From contig CAJUTH010000003.1 of NCBI GenBank assembly GCA_910589275.1, positions 62,001-126,000 of the forward strand: a stretch of DNA of 64,000 nucleotides, written 5' to 3'. The notes below the pieces were generated by a model. That model was given only the letters and a program-made list of their open reading frames with translations. It ran no database searches and was not told the DNA's origin. Source of the DNA: an uncultured Dorea sp. (GTDB lineage Bacteria; Bacillota; Clostridia; Lachnospirales; Lachnospiraceae). The translations under genes and the position numbers were made by a program. This document shows, in pieces, positions 46,271-55,546 of this stretch (its first letter is position 1; the number at the start of each line of letters is the position of its first letter).

Positions 46271-47554
46271 TTATCTGTCGGCAAGCTCACGGATAATGTC
46301 CTCCCAATTCACTCCGCGCTCAACCATCAGCACCATAGCATGATACAGGAAATCTGCCATTTCATATTTTATCTCTTCGGGATTCGGGTTCTTTGCGGCA
46401 ATAATAATTTCTGTAGCCTCCTCGCCCACCTTTTTGAGGATCTTATCAATCCCCTTATCAAACAGATAATTGGTATAGGACCCTTCCCTTGGATTCTTTC
46501 TCCTATCCTCTATGGTCTCATAAACAGATTCAAATACCCTAAGAGGATTGGTCTCGTCAAAATCCATCCCCACAATGGGCTGGAAAAAGCAGGTCTCATT
46601 TCCGGTATGACAGGCGGCTCCCACCTGATCCACCTTTGCAAGCAGCGTATCCTTATCGCAGTCTATCGTAAGAGATTTCACGTATTGATAATGGCCGCTG
46701 GTTTCTCCTTTTACCCACTGGCACTTTCTGCTTCGGCTGTAATAGGTCATCCTTCCGGTCTTAATCGTAGCATAAAAAGCTTCTTTATTCATATAAGCCA
46801 TCATCAAAACTTCTCTAGTCTTATAATGCTGCACGATAACCGGAATCAGCCCCTCCGCATTAAGCTTAAATTCAGAAAATTCCATTATGCTCTCAAAAGA
46901 GGTCATAGATATCTTCTCTTGCTCGCATTTTTCTTTAAATATGTTAAACTCCATATCTGTCTGACTCACATATCTCCCCGACAGGCCTCTGACAACCGGA
47001 CATTTCAAAATCTTAAACAGCTCCTGCTCTTCCATGGTATCCGTAACGATCACACAGGGTATCTCGGTTGTATTTATAACAGAATCCAAATCCAGTCTGT
47101 GCATAAATACAATCTCACTGCAGTGCTCATTGATTGAATGCTGGTGTTTAAACAGTGAATCAAAATCATTCAGCGAAACTGCAATCTTTTCTCTGCCAAA
47201 ACGAAGAGATGCCTCCTCCATCATTTCTACACTGTTTCTTTTTGAAAAATTAATCAGAACTCTCTTTGCGCCGGTATAAAGAATTTTCTTCACATCCTCC
47301 TGCCGCCGGATATTTCCGCCGGCAATCATGGGTATTCGGATTACCCGGTTAATCTTTTTCATAAGGCCGATGGCTTCATCATGCTCTTCGTCCGTCTCTG
47401 AAAGATCAAATACCAATAATTCATCCGCACCGTGTTCACTGTAATACTTTGCCAGTTTGATCACATCATTTGTAAGAACTGTTTTATCGTCAAACCATTT
47501 TACCGCATTTCCCGAATCTATAAATATACATGGAATTACTCTCTTATAAATCAT
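46271..47554 (-). CDS. hisIE: HisIE with an N-terminal HisA/HisF-like domain
   Basis: This 427-residue protein ends with HisI (about 215-330: [45 protein letters not shown]) and HisE (about 335-427: [14 protein letters not shown]), so it should do phosphoribosyl-ATP pyrophosphatase and phosphoribosyl-AMP cyclohydrolase steps of histidine synthesis. The first 205 residues resemble a HisA/HisF beta-alpha barrel ([24 protein letters not shown]), but the second catalytic acid region reads VSLNDFD, so this part is probably not a working HisF. The ATG at 47554 has AGAGGATGG; a 12-codon extension overlaps hisB. It is the last gene of the his cluster here. Confidence 0.9.
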   Translation of the reverse strand: MIYKRVIPCIFIDSGNAVKWFDDKTVLTNDVIKLAKYYSEHGADELLVFDLSETDEEHDEAIGLMKKINRVIRIPMIAGGNIRRQEDVKKILYTGAKRVLINFSKRNSVEMMEEASLRFGREKIAVSLNDFDSLFKHQHSINEHCSEIVFMHRLDLDSVINTTEIPCVIVTDTMEEQELFKILKCPVVRGLSGRYVSQTDMEFNIFKEKCEQEKISMTSFESIMEFSEFKLNAEGLIPVIVQHYKTREVLMMAYMNKEAFYATIKTGRMTYYSRSRKCQWVKGETSGHYQYVKSLTIDCDKDTLLAKVDQVGAACHTGNETCFFQPIVGMDFDETNPLRVFESVYETIEDRRKNPREGSYTNYLFDKGIDKILKKVGEEATEIIIAAKNPNPEEIKYEMADFLYHAMVLMVERGVNWEDIIRELADR

Positions 47555-47565
47555 GCTGCCATCCT

Positions 47566-48153
47566 CTACAGCGTGCCCTTCGTGGTCCACGCTTCTTTCA
47601 TTCTTGGTTCTTCTGCCGCCGCCATATCCAGCGCTTTTCCAAATGCTTTGAATAAAGCTTCGGCCATATGATGATTGTTGCCTCTGTCCATAATCTTTAA
47701 ATGCAGATTCATGGCGGCGCTGTAAGATACCGCGTAGAAAAATTCTTTTATCATCTCTGTGTCCATATCGCCCAGCCTCTCACAGGTGAAATCCGCCTGA
47801 TAGTTTAAATAAGGCCTTCCGGACAGATCAATCGCGCCAAGCGCCAATGTCTCATCCATGGGAAGCAGGATGCTTCCATAGCGCCGAATCCCCGCCTTGT
47901 CTCCTAATGCTTCCCGAATCACTGTTCCCAGCACGATTCCTGTATCCTCAACCGTATGATGGCAGTCCACACACAAGTCTCCTTCTGCCTTTACCTGAAG
48001 GTCAAACAGACCGTGGCGGGCAAATCCGTCCAGCATATGGTCAAAAAAACCGATGCCAGTGTGTATCTCGCTTTTTCCCTGCCCGTCCAAATTGATGGTT
48101 ACAGATATATCGGTTTCCTTTGTTGTTCGCCTATAGCTTGCCGTCCTGTCCAT
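47566..48153 (-). CDS. hisB: Imidazoleglycerol-phosphate dehydratase
   Basis: This 195-residue protein has the manganese motifs [17 protein letters not shown] and [14 protein letters not shown], and in the second half [15 protein letters not shown]. This is the monofunctional HisB. I chose the ATG at 48153; a 15-codon extension lies in hisD sequence. It overlaps the hisD 3' end by 23 bp, so translation is probably coupled. It makes imidazole-acetol phosphate from imidazole-glycerol phosphate. Confidence 0.95.
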   Translation of the reverse strand: MDRTASYRRTTKETDISVTINLDGQGKSEIHTGIGFFDHMLDGFARHGLFDLQVKAEGDLCVDCHHTVEDTGIVLGTVIREALGDKAGIRRYGSILLPMDETLALGAIDLSGRPYLNYQADFTCERLGDMDTEMIKEFFYAVSYSAAMNLHLKIMDRGNNHHMAEALFKAFGKALDMAAAEEPRMKEAWTTKGTL

Positions 48154-49456
48154 TGGTATCCCTCCCCTGCTCAAATCGAACTTTGATTGAATTGGCATGA
48201 GCCGTCAAATGCTCAGCTTCCGCAAAAGCTTCGATATCCTCATGCACCTGTTCAAGCGCTTCTTTTGAATAACCTATTATGCTTGATTTTTTGATGAAAT
48301 CATCCACCGAGAGCGGCGAGAAGAATTTTGCGGTGCCGTTGGTTGGAAGTACATGGTTCGGTCCGGCAAAGTAATCTCCCAATGGCTCGCTTGCGTATTC
48401 TCCTATAAAAATCGCCCCCGCATTCCGGATTCTAGTCATAACTTCATAAGGATTCTTTGTCATAATCTCTAAGTGTTCCGAAGCCACCTCATTGGCGATA
48501 TCAATCACATCCTCCATCGTATCTGCAAGAAGGATATATCCGTAATTGTCCAGAGATTTCCGGATGATTTCCGCTCTGGAAAGCTCCTGTAAGAATCCAT
48601 CCACCTGTTCGGAAACCGCCTCTGCAAGCTCGGCGCTGGTGGTCACTAAAATTGCCGACGCAAGTTCGTCATGTTCCGCCTGAGACAATAGGTCAGCGGC
48701 CACGTATCTCGGATTTGCCGTTTCGTCGGCTATCACCATAATCTCACTGGGGCCTGCGATCGCGTCAATGCTTACGTGACCGTATACGGCCCTTTTGGCA
48801 AGCGCCACGTAGATATTGCCGGGTCCCACAATCTTATCCACCTTAGGAATACTCTCTGTACCATATGCCAACGCCGCTACAGCCTGAGCTCCGCCAACCT
48901 TATAGATTACATCCGCCCCAGCCTCATGAGCAGCCACCAGCGTGTTTGAATTTACTTTACCATCCCTTCCCGGAGGTGTTACCATAACGATTTCATCCAC
49001 ACCGGCTGCTTTTGCCGGTACTATGTTCATAAGTACAGAAGAAGGATATGCCGCTTTCCCGCCCGGCACATAGACTCCTACTCTATGAAGGGCCGTTACT
49101 TTCTGTCCCAGAATCGTCCCGTCCGGCCTGCTGTCAAACCAACTGTACTGCCTCTGCTTCTCGTGGTAATCTCGGATATTCGCAAGGGCTCTGCGAATGA
49201 TACGCACCAGCTCATCTCCCGCCTCTTCATAGGCCCACTTTACTTCCTCCTCCGTCACGCGAACATTCCCCGCATGTATGTCAGCATGGTCAAACTGAGC
49301 GGTATAGTCAAACAACGCTTTGTCTTTCTCCGTCTTCACTCGTTCTAGAATCTCTGCCACGCCGGACTCATACTGGCTATAGCTGCCAGGACTTCGTTTC
49401 AGCAGCTCCTCCAGAAGATTTTCCCTTGTTCCCTTATCTAGTCTTTTGATTCTCAT
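48131..49456 (-). CDS. hisD: Histidinol dehydrogenase
   Basis: This 441-residue protein has the GRVGVYVPGGKA-like motif (HRVGVYVPGGKAAYPS), VDKIVGPGNIYVALAKR, DAIAGPSEIMVIAD, the zinc region LLSQAEHDELASAILVT, and GPNHVLPTNGTAKF. It catalyses the two last oxidation steps to histidine. The ATG at 49456 follows AGGGAAG with good spacing; a GTG start two codons before is less likely. It lies 16 bp after hisG. Confidence 0.95.
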   Translation of the reverse strand: MRIKRLDKGTRENLLEELLKRSPGSYSQYESGVAEILERVKTEKDKALFDYTAQFDHADIHAGNVRVTEEEVKWAYEEAGDELVRIIRRALANIRDYHEKQRQYSWFDSRPDGTILGQKVTALHRVGVYVPGGKAAYPSSVLMNIVPAKAAGVDEIVMVTPPGRDGKVNSNTLVAAHEAGADVIYKVGGAQAVAALAYGTESIPKVDKIVGPGNIYVALAKRAVYGHVSIDAIAGPSEIMVIADETANPRYVAADLLSQAEHDELASAILVTTSAELAEAVSEQVDGFLQELSRAEIIRKSLDNYGYILLADTMEDVIDIANEVASEHLEIMTKNPYEVMTRIRNAGAIFIGEYASEPLGDYFAGPNHVLPTNGTAKFFSPLSVDDFIKKSSIIGYSKEALEQVHEDIEAFAEAEHLTAHANSIKVRFEQGRDTNGQDGKL

Positions 49457-49472
49457 ATTCACACTTCCCTAT

Positions 49473-50108
49473 TTAGATTACGGCCCTCAGCCGCTGAATC
49501 AGATCCTTAATCCGGCCGCTTTCCATCCGCATACTGACCGGATTCACGATCATTCTTGCCGACAAGGGACAGACCTCCTCCAACACCGACAAGCCATTCT
49601 CCCTTAAGGTAGACCCGGTTTCTACAATATCGCAGATCACCTCCGATAAGCCTACGATGGGCGCCAGCTCAATAGAACCATTCAGTTTGATAATCTCTAC
49701 AGTCTGGTGCTTCACGTTATAAAAATAATCCTTTGCAATATTCGGGTACTTAGTTGCCACCCGGATCAGCTCATGATGCTTGAGATATGCACCGGCGCTT
49801 TTTGGTCCGCAGATACACATCCTGCATTTCCCATAACCTAGGTCTAATACCTCATGTACCTTACGCCCTTCTTCCAGAATCGTATCCCGGCCGGCTACGC
49901 CGATATCTGCGGCCCCATATTCCACATAGGTAGGCACATCCGGCCCTTTCGAGAGGAAAAACCGAAGCTTTAACTCTTCGTTTACAAAAATCAGCTTCCT
50001 AGAGTTCTTATCCTTCATCTCTTCGCAGGTAATTCCAATCTGTTCCAGAAGATCCAATGTCTGTTCTGCCAGACGCCCCTTTCCAAGGGCAAATGTAAGA
50101 TATCTCAT
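49473..50108 (-). CDS. hisG: ATP phosphoribosyltransferase, short form (HisG-S)
   Basis: This 211-residue protein is the short HisG form, lacking the C-terminal regulatory ACT-like domain of long HisG. It shows LTFALGKGRLAEQTLDLLE, the VEYGAADIGVAGRDTILE region, and LNGSIELAPIVGLSEVICDIVETGSTL. It catalyses the first step of histidine synthesis as an octamer with HisZ, whose gene lies directly upstream (18 bp). Confidence 0.95.
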   Translation of the reverse strand: MRYLTFALGKGRLAEQTLDLLEQIGITCEEMKDKNSRKLIFVNEELKLRFFLSKGPDVPTYVEYGAADIGVAGRDTILEEGRKVHEVLDLGYGKCRMCICGPKSAGAYLKHHELIRVATKYPNIAKDYFYNVKHQTVEIIKLNGSIELAPIVGLSEVICDIVETGSTLRENGLSVLEEVCPLSARMIVNPVSMRMESGRIKDLIQRLRAVI

Positions 50109-50126
50109 AACAGGCTCCTATCTATT

Positions 50127-51368
50127 TCAATTAATTAGCTTTCTCTCTCCGGTCACCAGATTGATCATAACAATCTGGTGGTTATCCTGAATATAAATCA
50201 GATTGCCGGCATAATTCTCTTTGCCGTATTCCATATACTCCTCTAAAGATTTAGAAGGGAGTCTGCGCACAAGCTCCGTGTTCTTGCATTTTTCACGGAA
50301 ATCCCTTGCAAGTTTAATTGCAGTCTTCTGTTTTCCTTCATCATAAAGAATCAGAGTATTCTTTCTTGCATAGGAAATACGGATATGCTGTCTGGTCAGG
50401 GCGTTCATAAGCTGGTCAATGACAAGGGCAAAACCAATTGACGGCGACTTCCTTCCAAATTTCTCCAGCAGATGATCATACCGTCCTCCCTTTACAATCG
50501 CGTCGCCGGTGCCATGGGTATAACCCCGGAAAATAATTCCGGTATAATATCCATACAATCCGCTCATGCTAAAATCAAAGGAAATATTATCCTCCACTCC
50601 ATATATCTTCAAGATATCATAAATGCGTTCCAGCCTTCTGACCGCCTTTACCGCTTTGGAATTTGGCGCAATATTCTTTGCCTGAATCAGCACCTCCCTG
50701 CCGCCGTACATATCCTCTAAGGCGGCAAACGCCTCCTTGGCGCTTCTTCTCACCTGAATGCTCTCAAGATATTCTTCCACGCCAAAAAAATTACGGTTTC
50801 CAATCAGCTCCCTGACCCGTGCTTCCGCTTCCTCGTCTAAAGAGGCGTCTTCGATCAGACTTTGAAGATAATCTACAATGCCCACACTCAGTTCAAAATC
50901 CCGGAGTCCGATCGTAGTAAAGCAGTCCACCACCATAGCAAGCATCTCCGCGTCCGCTTCTATAGAATCTACGCCGATCAGCTCGGCGCCCATCTGCGTA
51001 GCCTCTCTCATACGCCCCTGATAGCTTCCCGTATAGTTTAAAAAAGTATTGCCGGTATAGCACAGCCTCACAGGCATCCCGTTATCCGGAAATAATGTTG
51101 CCGCCGCTCTTGCAACAGACGGAGTAAAATCCGGACGAAGCACCAGCGTATTTCCTTCTTTATCAAAAAACTTGTATAATTCCTTTGACGGGATCGTCCC
51201 AATCTCCTTGCGAAACACATCAAAAAATTCAAAGGTCGGCGGCTGGATATCCCGGTACCCGTACATCTGAAGCACCTTGTGCAGCCTGCTCTCCAGCGAC
51301 AGTTTCTTTCCGCATTCTATATTATAAATATCCCGGACTCCCTCCGGCGTATGTTGTAATTGTTTCAT
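50127..51368 (-). CDS. hisZ: ATP phosphoribosyltransferase regulatory subunit HisZ
   Basis: This 413-residue protein resembles histidyl-tRNA synthetase (PEGVRDIYNIECGKKLSLESRL, LRPDFTPSVARAAAT, SFDFSMSGLYGYYTGIIFRGY), but it pairs with HisG-S and lacks the tRNA-binding C-terminal half, so it is HisZ, which confers histidine feedback sensitivity. It is the first gene of the his operon, under a strong promoter at 51418-51446. The leader is only about 40 nt, too short for a T-box. Confidence 0.93.
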   Translation of the reverse strand: MKQLQHTPEGVRDIYNIECGKKLSLESRLHKVLQMYGYRDIQPPTFEFFDVFRKEIGTIPSKELYKFFDKEGNTLVLRPDFTPSVARAAATLFPDNGMPVRLCYTGNTFLNYTGSYQGRMREATQMGAELIGVDSIEADAEMLAMVVDCFTTIGLRDFELSVGIVDYLQSLIEDASLDEEAEARVRELIGNRNFFGVEEYLESIQVRRSAKEAFAALEDMYGGREVLIQAKNIAPNSKAVKAVRRLERIYDILKIYGVEDNISFDFSMSGLYGYYTGIIFRGYTHGTGDAIVKGGRYDHLLEKFGRKSPSIGFALVIDQLMNALTRQHIRISYARKNTLILYDEGKQKTAIKLARDFREKCKNTELVRRLPSKSLEEYMEYGKENYAGNLIYIQDNHQIVMINLVTGERKLIN

Positions 51369-51417
51369 CCTTGCTCTCCCTGCACTTTAACTTACTACCA
51401 TGTTAAAATCCTTTTGC

Positions 51418-51446
51418 ATTATACGTATTTTTTTTAATACTGTCAA
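51418..51446 (-). promoter_or_regulatory. Promoter of the his operon
   Basis: On the minus strand perfect TTGACA (51446-51441) and perfect TATAAT (51423-51418) are separated by 17 bp. The spacer GTATTAAAAAAAATAC is itself a short inverted repeat (arms GTATT/AATAC), a possible operator. The -35 overlaps the end of recU. Confidence 0.8.
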
Positions 51447-51985
51447 TCCCCCTCATCCCTTTCTTCCAAATCCAGATTCAACGCATCCAAATAAGGAATG
51501 AAGCATCCTCCTCTAATTTCTAAAAAAAACTTCGGATTCAGTTCCTCGATGCGGAAGCTCTTCCTTCCTCCCTCCGCCGCCCGGTTCCAGAATTTCTTTA
51601 CTTCTTTGAAGGGCATATAATAAAGCTCATTTCTTGCCGTATAAGAGATAATTAAAAATGCAATTCCTTTCTGCCTCTCAAAGTTTTCCATAAAGGCCAC
51701 CTGATGCTCATGGATATTTTGAAGGGGGAAAGTATCCGTACTGCACTCCTTAGCGTCGAAACAGACTGGGATTCCCTGTACGGCTCCGATATAATCCACG
51801 GTACTGCGCTGTTCAAAATACGCCAGCGTAATCTGCCTGTGTTCCTTATCCATGCGGACCGGAGTTATCGGCGTAGGAATCTTCTGAATCAATGCCAGTT
51901 TTTGCTCCAGATAACGCTCGTTTGTTCTATTTATCATATCCTCCAGAGTAGAACCCCTCAGGCCTCTGGTATTCCATGTCCCCAT
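51443..51985 (-). CDS. recU: RecU Holliday junction resolvase
   Basis: This 180-residue protein shows the RecU hallmark N-terminus NTRGLRGSTLEDMINRTN, then STVDYIGAVQGIPVCFDAKEC with the catalytic Asp, Asp/Glu and Lys residues, and HEHQVAFMENF. It resolves Holliday junctions in recombination and chromosome segregation. Its start is immediately next to the stop of the pseudouridine synthase gene, so the two are co-transcribed; recU is often next to a penicillin-binding protein gene, which is not the case here. Confidence 0.93.
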   Translation of the reverse strand: MGTWNTRGLRGSTLEDMINRTNERYLEQKLALIQKIPTPITPVRMDKEHRQITLAYFEQRSTVDYIGAVQGIPVCFDAKECSTDTFPLQNIHEHQVAFMENFERQKGIAFLIISYTARNELYYMPFKEVKKFWNRAAEGGRKSFRIEELNPKFFLEIRGGCFIPYLDALNLDLEERDEGD

Positions 51986-52972
51986 CTATTCCTCTATCCT
52001 TCCCATTAGTTCTCTCTCTATCCTTTCAAACAATTCCGGCGCCTTGGCGTAAAATTTTCTGCCGGATAGAGACTCCAGCGGAAACTTCATCTGCGGAAAC
52101 TCTAGCCGGTACGCGTGCAGAAGCTGGGAAGTCAGGCCATACTCTTTCTTAAACCTATCATTTGTCATCTTGTCTCCGTATTTATAATCCCCGATTAAGG
52201 GATGTCCTTCCGATGCCAGATGTGCCCGGATCTGATGAGGCTTCCCGGTAATCAGATGTACCTCCAAAAGCGTATATCCGTCTTTTCCCTTTACAGGACG
52301 GTATTTGGTTTCGATCAGCTCAGCTTCCGCCAAAGGATCATTTGTTACCGTTACCTGATTTTTCTCTTTATTCTTTGTCAAGTATCCCTTGATGTATTTT
52401 GTTTCAAATACCTCTCCTTTTACCATACAACGATAATATTTACCAAAAGTCCGCTCTCTGAATCCAAGACTCAGCGCTTGAAGACCTGCAATACTCTTCC
52501 CGGCGGCAACAATGCCGGATGTATTTCTGTCCAGCCGGTTGCAGACTCCCGGACGAAAAGTCCTTAAATCTTCCTGTGTCAGACTCCCAGACTCTAGCAG
52601 ATAATCTGTAATGGCCTCCACTAAAGAGATATCGGAAGAATCCGCTTTCTGAGACAATAATCCCACAGGTTTATTTACAAACAATACATGCTCATCCTCA
52701 TAGATAACGTCAAGTTTCGTTTTTCTTTTCTGTATAGGTTCTATTCTGATTTTTCCGGAAAACTTATCAATGGTATCATCGGACAGAAACAGCTTAAGAA
52801 CGTCTCCATTTTGAAGCTTTTCATTTCCTGCGGCTTTCTTTCCGTTTAATACAATATTTTTTTTCCTCATCATTTTGTAAAAAAAACCTGAAGGCGCCTG
52901 ATCCATATATTTCTTTAAGAATTTATCCATGCGCTGCCCCTCTTCCCGGTCAGAAATTATGATTTCCCTCAT
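51986..52972 (-). CDS. RluA-family (RluC/RluD-type) rRNA pseudouridine synthase
   Basis: This 328-residue protein has an S4-like N-terminal part (MDKFLKKYMDQAPSGFFYKMMRKKNIVLN at about 15-45) and the catalytic motif VCNRLDRNTSGIVAAGK with the reactive Asp, followed by HQIRAHLASEGHPLIGDYKYG. It isomerises uridines in 23S rRNA; sites cannot be assigned. It stops directly at recU. The ribosome-binding site is weak. Confidence 0.88.
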   Translation of the reverse strand: MREIIISDREEGQRMDKFLKKYMDQAPSGFFYKMMRKKNIVLNGKKAAGNEKLQNGDVLKLFLSDDTIDKFSGKIRIEPIQKRKTKLDVIYEDEHVLFVNKPVGLLSQKADSSDISLVEAITDYLLESGSLTQEDLRTFRPGVCNRLDRNTSGIVAAGKSIAGLQALSLGFRERTFGKYYRCMVKGEVFETKYIKGYLTKNKEKNQVTVTNDPLAEAELIETKYRPVKGKDGYTLLEVHLITGKPHQIRAHLASEGHPLIGDYKYGDKMTNDRFKKEYGLTSQLLHAYRLEFPQMKFPLESLSGRKFYAKAPELFERIERELMGRIEE

Positions 52973-52988
52973 AACCGCACCACTCTTA

Positions 52989-53564
52989 TCACATCGATAT
53001 ATTTAAAATAATCTGACGGATTGCCTCTTCTAGTTCCCGGTCTGCCGACTTATCTATTTTAACCATATTGTTCATACCCTCTGCCCGGGACAAAAAGTGT
53101 ACATACTTTGAAAAAATCTTTACCGTCGCCTTTGTATAATGGTTCTCCCCCAGAATATCCTTGATATGCTTTGCCGCCGTTTCCGGATCTGTCTTCGGAT
53201 TACTGGCGTAGCCAAAAACGGTCTGGCCGGATATAACGACCGCATCCACCGGCATAATCTTCTCTCTGCTTGTGATTACCATATCAAATGCGGCGGTAAG
53301 CAGCATGCTCTTCTCTTTAATCTCCTCCGCAGTCTTTCTGTCAATGGACCCGTATGGAAAGATTGCAATCCATTCTGTAAACGCCTTTGCCGAGGGAAGG
53401 CATAAAAGCACCGCGATAATAGTAAACAGGTTCGATCTGGAATGAGTCCTAAAATACCCGGCCAGCAAAAAAACTGCCACAATTCCAAATCCAGCCGCCG
53501 TCTGGAGTCCAAGACTCCTTTTTCTGGCTGCTATATATCCTGCCTCTCCCTTATGAATCTTCAT
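52989..53564 (-). CDS. Hypothetical membrane protein with two N-terminal helices
   Basis: I do not recognise this 191-residue family. Two hydrophobic helices at about 19-40 and 45-62 are followed by a cytosolic domain of about 125 residues with mixed helix and strand (AFDMVITSREKIMPVDAVVISGQTVFGY, NNMVKIDKSADRELEEAIRQ). GGGGAGG lies just before the ATG. It sits between the ygiQ unit and the pseudouridine synthase gene, with gaps of 62 and 16 bp. Confidence 0.65.
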   Translation of the reverse strand: MKIHKGEAGYIAARKRSLGLQTAAGFGIVAVFLLAGYFRTHSRSNLFTIIAVLLCLPSAKAFTEWIAIFPYGSIDRKTAEEIKEKSMLLTAAFDMVITSREKIMPVDAVVISGQTVFGYASNPKTDPETAAKHIKDILGENHYTKATVKIFSKYVHFLSRAEGMNNMVKIDKSADRELEEAIRQIILNISM

Positions 53565-53626
53565 GCCATCCTCCCCTTATCTTTTCTTATGAGATACCAT
53601 CAATCGAACAATGCGTATCCCAATGA

Positions 53627-55546
53627 TTATTTCTTCTTATGGACATTGCGGATTGTCCTTTTCTTCTGTCTTTTGCGGCCGCTCTGCCCCCGCTTTTCCT
53701 TCCTGTTCTCATGATGCGCGCCTTTCCCTGAATCCGCCCCGCCCCCGCTCTTGCTTGGACGGATTAAACATTCTTTTCCAAATCCTGCCAAATCCATACG
53801 CCCTGTTTTCTTCAGAGCTTCTAAAACCAGATCATAGTTCTTCGGGTCCCGGTACTGAATCAGCGCACGCTGCATGGCTTTCTCATGGGGATTCTTCGGC
53901 ACATATACATCCGACATGTCCCGCGGGTCCAGCCCCGTATAATACATACAGGTGGAAAGAGTAGACGGAGTAGGGTAAAAATCTTGAACCTGCTCCGGCA
54001 TGTATCCAAACTCCCGCAGATGCTCCGCCATACTGACCGCCTCCTTTAAGGTAGAACCCGGATGGGAAGACATCAGGTAGGGAACCAGATACTGCTCCTT
54101 TTTTAAGCTTCTGTTTATCTGTTTATATTTTGCCGCAAACTGTTCGTATACCGCATATTCCGGCTTTCCCATCCGCGAAAGAACACGGTCTGACATATGC
54201 TCCGGCGCTACTTTGAGCTGTCCGCTTACATGATATTTACACAGATCTCTTAGGAATCCGTCGTCTGGATCGGCCATGACATAATCAAACCGGATGCCGG
54301 AACGGATAAACACCTTTTTAACGTCTTTTAATTTTCTTAATTTAGCTAAGAGTTCCCGGTAATCCCGGTGGCTGACCTTAAGATTACCGCAAGGCTTCGG
54401 AAACAGACACTGTCTGTTTTTACACACGCCTTTTGTCATCTGCTTCTTGCAGGAAGGCTCCCTGAAGTTAGCCGTAGGACCGCCCACATCATGGATATAC
54501 CCCTTGAAATCCTGATCCTTTGTCATCTGCTCAGCCTCTTTTAGCAGCGACTCATGACTTCTTGCCTGAATAATCCTCCCCTGATGGAAGGTCAAAGCAC
54601 AGAAGCTGCAGCCGCCAAAGCATCCCCGGCTGCTTATGAGACTGAATTTCACCTCTTGTATGGCAGGTACGCCGCCCTCCTTCTCATAAACCGGGTGGCA
54701 GGCTCTCTGATAGGGATATTCATACACCTGATCCATCTCTTCCTGCGTCAAAGGCTTCGCCGGCGGATTCTGCACCACAAATAAATGTTCCCCATATGGT
54801 TCAATCATCCTTTTCCCCGCATATGGATCTGTATTGCAGTACTGGGTGTAAAAACTCTCCGCGTACATCCGCTTATCCTTCAGAATCTCATCATAAGACG
54901 GAAGCAAAATCCCGTCATAAACGCCCCTCGCATCCCTTGTTCTGTATACGGTGCCGTCAATATAAGTAAGATCCTGAATATCTATTCCCGAATCCAGCGC
55001 TTCTGCAATCTCTAAAATAGAATGTTCTCCCATTCCATAAGATATCAGGTCCGCACCCGAGTCTAACAGAATGGAACGTTTTACTTTATCCGACCAATAG
55101 TCGTAATGTGCCAGCCGCCTGAGACTGGCTTCTATGCCTCCGAGAATCACCGGCGTATGTTTATATACCTGCCGGATCAAATTCCCATACACCACCGCCG
55201 CATAATCCGGACGCCGCCCACACTTGCCTCCCGGCGTATAGGCGTCCTGCCGCCTCCGCTTCTTAGATACGGTATAGTGATTTACCATAGAATCCATATT
55301 TCCTGCCGACACCAAAAATCCAAGCCTCGGCTCCCCAAATACCGTAATACTGCTCTTATCTTTCCAGTCCGGCTGAGCGATCATCCCTACCTTATAGCCG
55401 TGGGCCTCCAGCATGCGGGTGATAACTGCATGTCCAAATGAGGGGTGATCCACATAGGCATCCCCGGACACATAGACAAAATCCGTCTGCGTCCACCCGC
55501 GCTCTTCCATATCCTCTCTGCAGACCGGCAAAAACTCCCGGCTCAT
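53627..55546 (-). CDS. YgiQ family radical SAM protein
   Basis: This 639-residue protein has the radical SAM cysteine motif in SSRGCFGGCSFCALTFHQG at about 310, followed by KGYIHDVGGPTANFREPSCKKQ and a Cys-rich second region (CKNRQCLFPKPCGNL). The C-terminus is DUF3362-like. UPF0313/YgiQ proteins are widespread, and their reaction is unknown. The C-terminal 30 residues are very basic (KRGQSGRKRQKKRTIRN). It overlaps the HAD gene by 4 bp. Confidence 0.92.
   Translation of the reverse strand: MSREFLPVCREDMEERGWTQTDFVYVSGDAYVDHPSFGHAVITRMLEAHGYKVGMIAQPDWKDKSSITVFGEPRLGFLVSAGNMDSMVNHYTVSKKRRRQDAYTPGGKCGRRPDYAAVVYGNLIRQVYKHTPVILGGIEASLRRLAHYDYWSDKVKRSILLDSGADLISYGMGEHSILEIAEALDSGIDIQDLTYIDGTVYRTRDARGVYDGILLPSYDEILKDKRMYAESFYTQYCNTDPYAGKRMIEPYGEHLFVVQNPPAKPLTQEEMDQVYEYPYQRACHPVYEKEGGVPAIQEVKFSLISSRGCFGGCSFCALTFHQGRIIQARSHESLLKEAEQMTKDQDFKGYIHDVGGPTANFREPSCKKQMTKGVCKNRQCLFPKPCGNLKVSHRDYRELLAKLRKLKDVKKVFIRSGIRFDYVMADPDDGFLRDLCKYHVSGQLKVAPEHMSDRVLSRMGKPEYAVYEQFAAKYKQINRSLKKEQYLVPYLMSSHPGSTLKEAVSMAEHLREFGYMPEQVQDFYPTPSTLSTCMYYTGLDPRDMSDVYVPKNPHEKAMQRALIQYRDPKNYDLVLEALKKTGRMDLAGFGKECLIRPSKSGGGADSGKGAHHENRKEKRGQSGRKRQKKRTIRNVHKKK

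Noticed and set aside
46268..47137. A 289-codon plus-strand frame opposite hisIE
   Set aside because: Antisense to conserved HisI and HisE motifs; no start signals.
51369..51442. T-box or riboswitch in front of hisZ
   Set aside because: The gap is only 74 bp, including the promoter, with no specifier loop or antiterminator.
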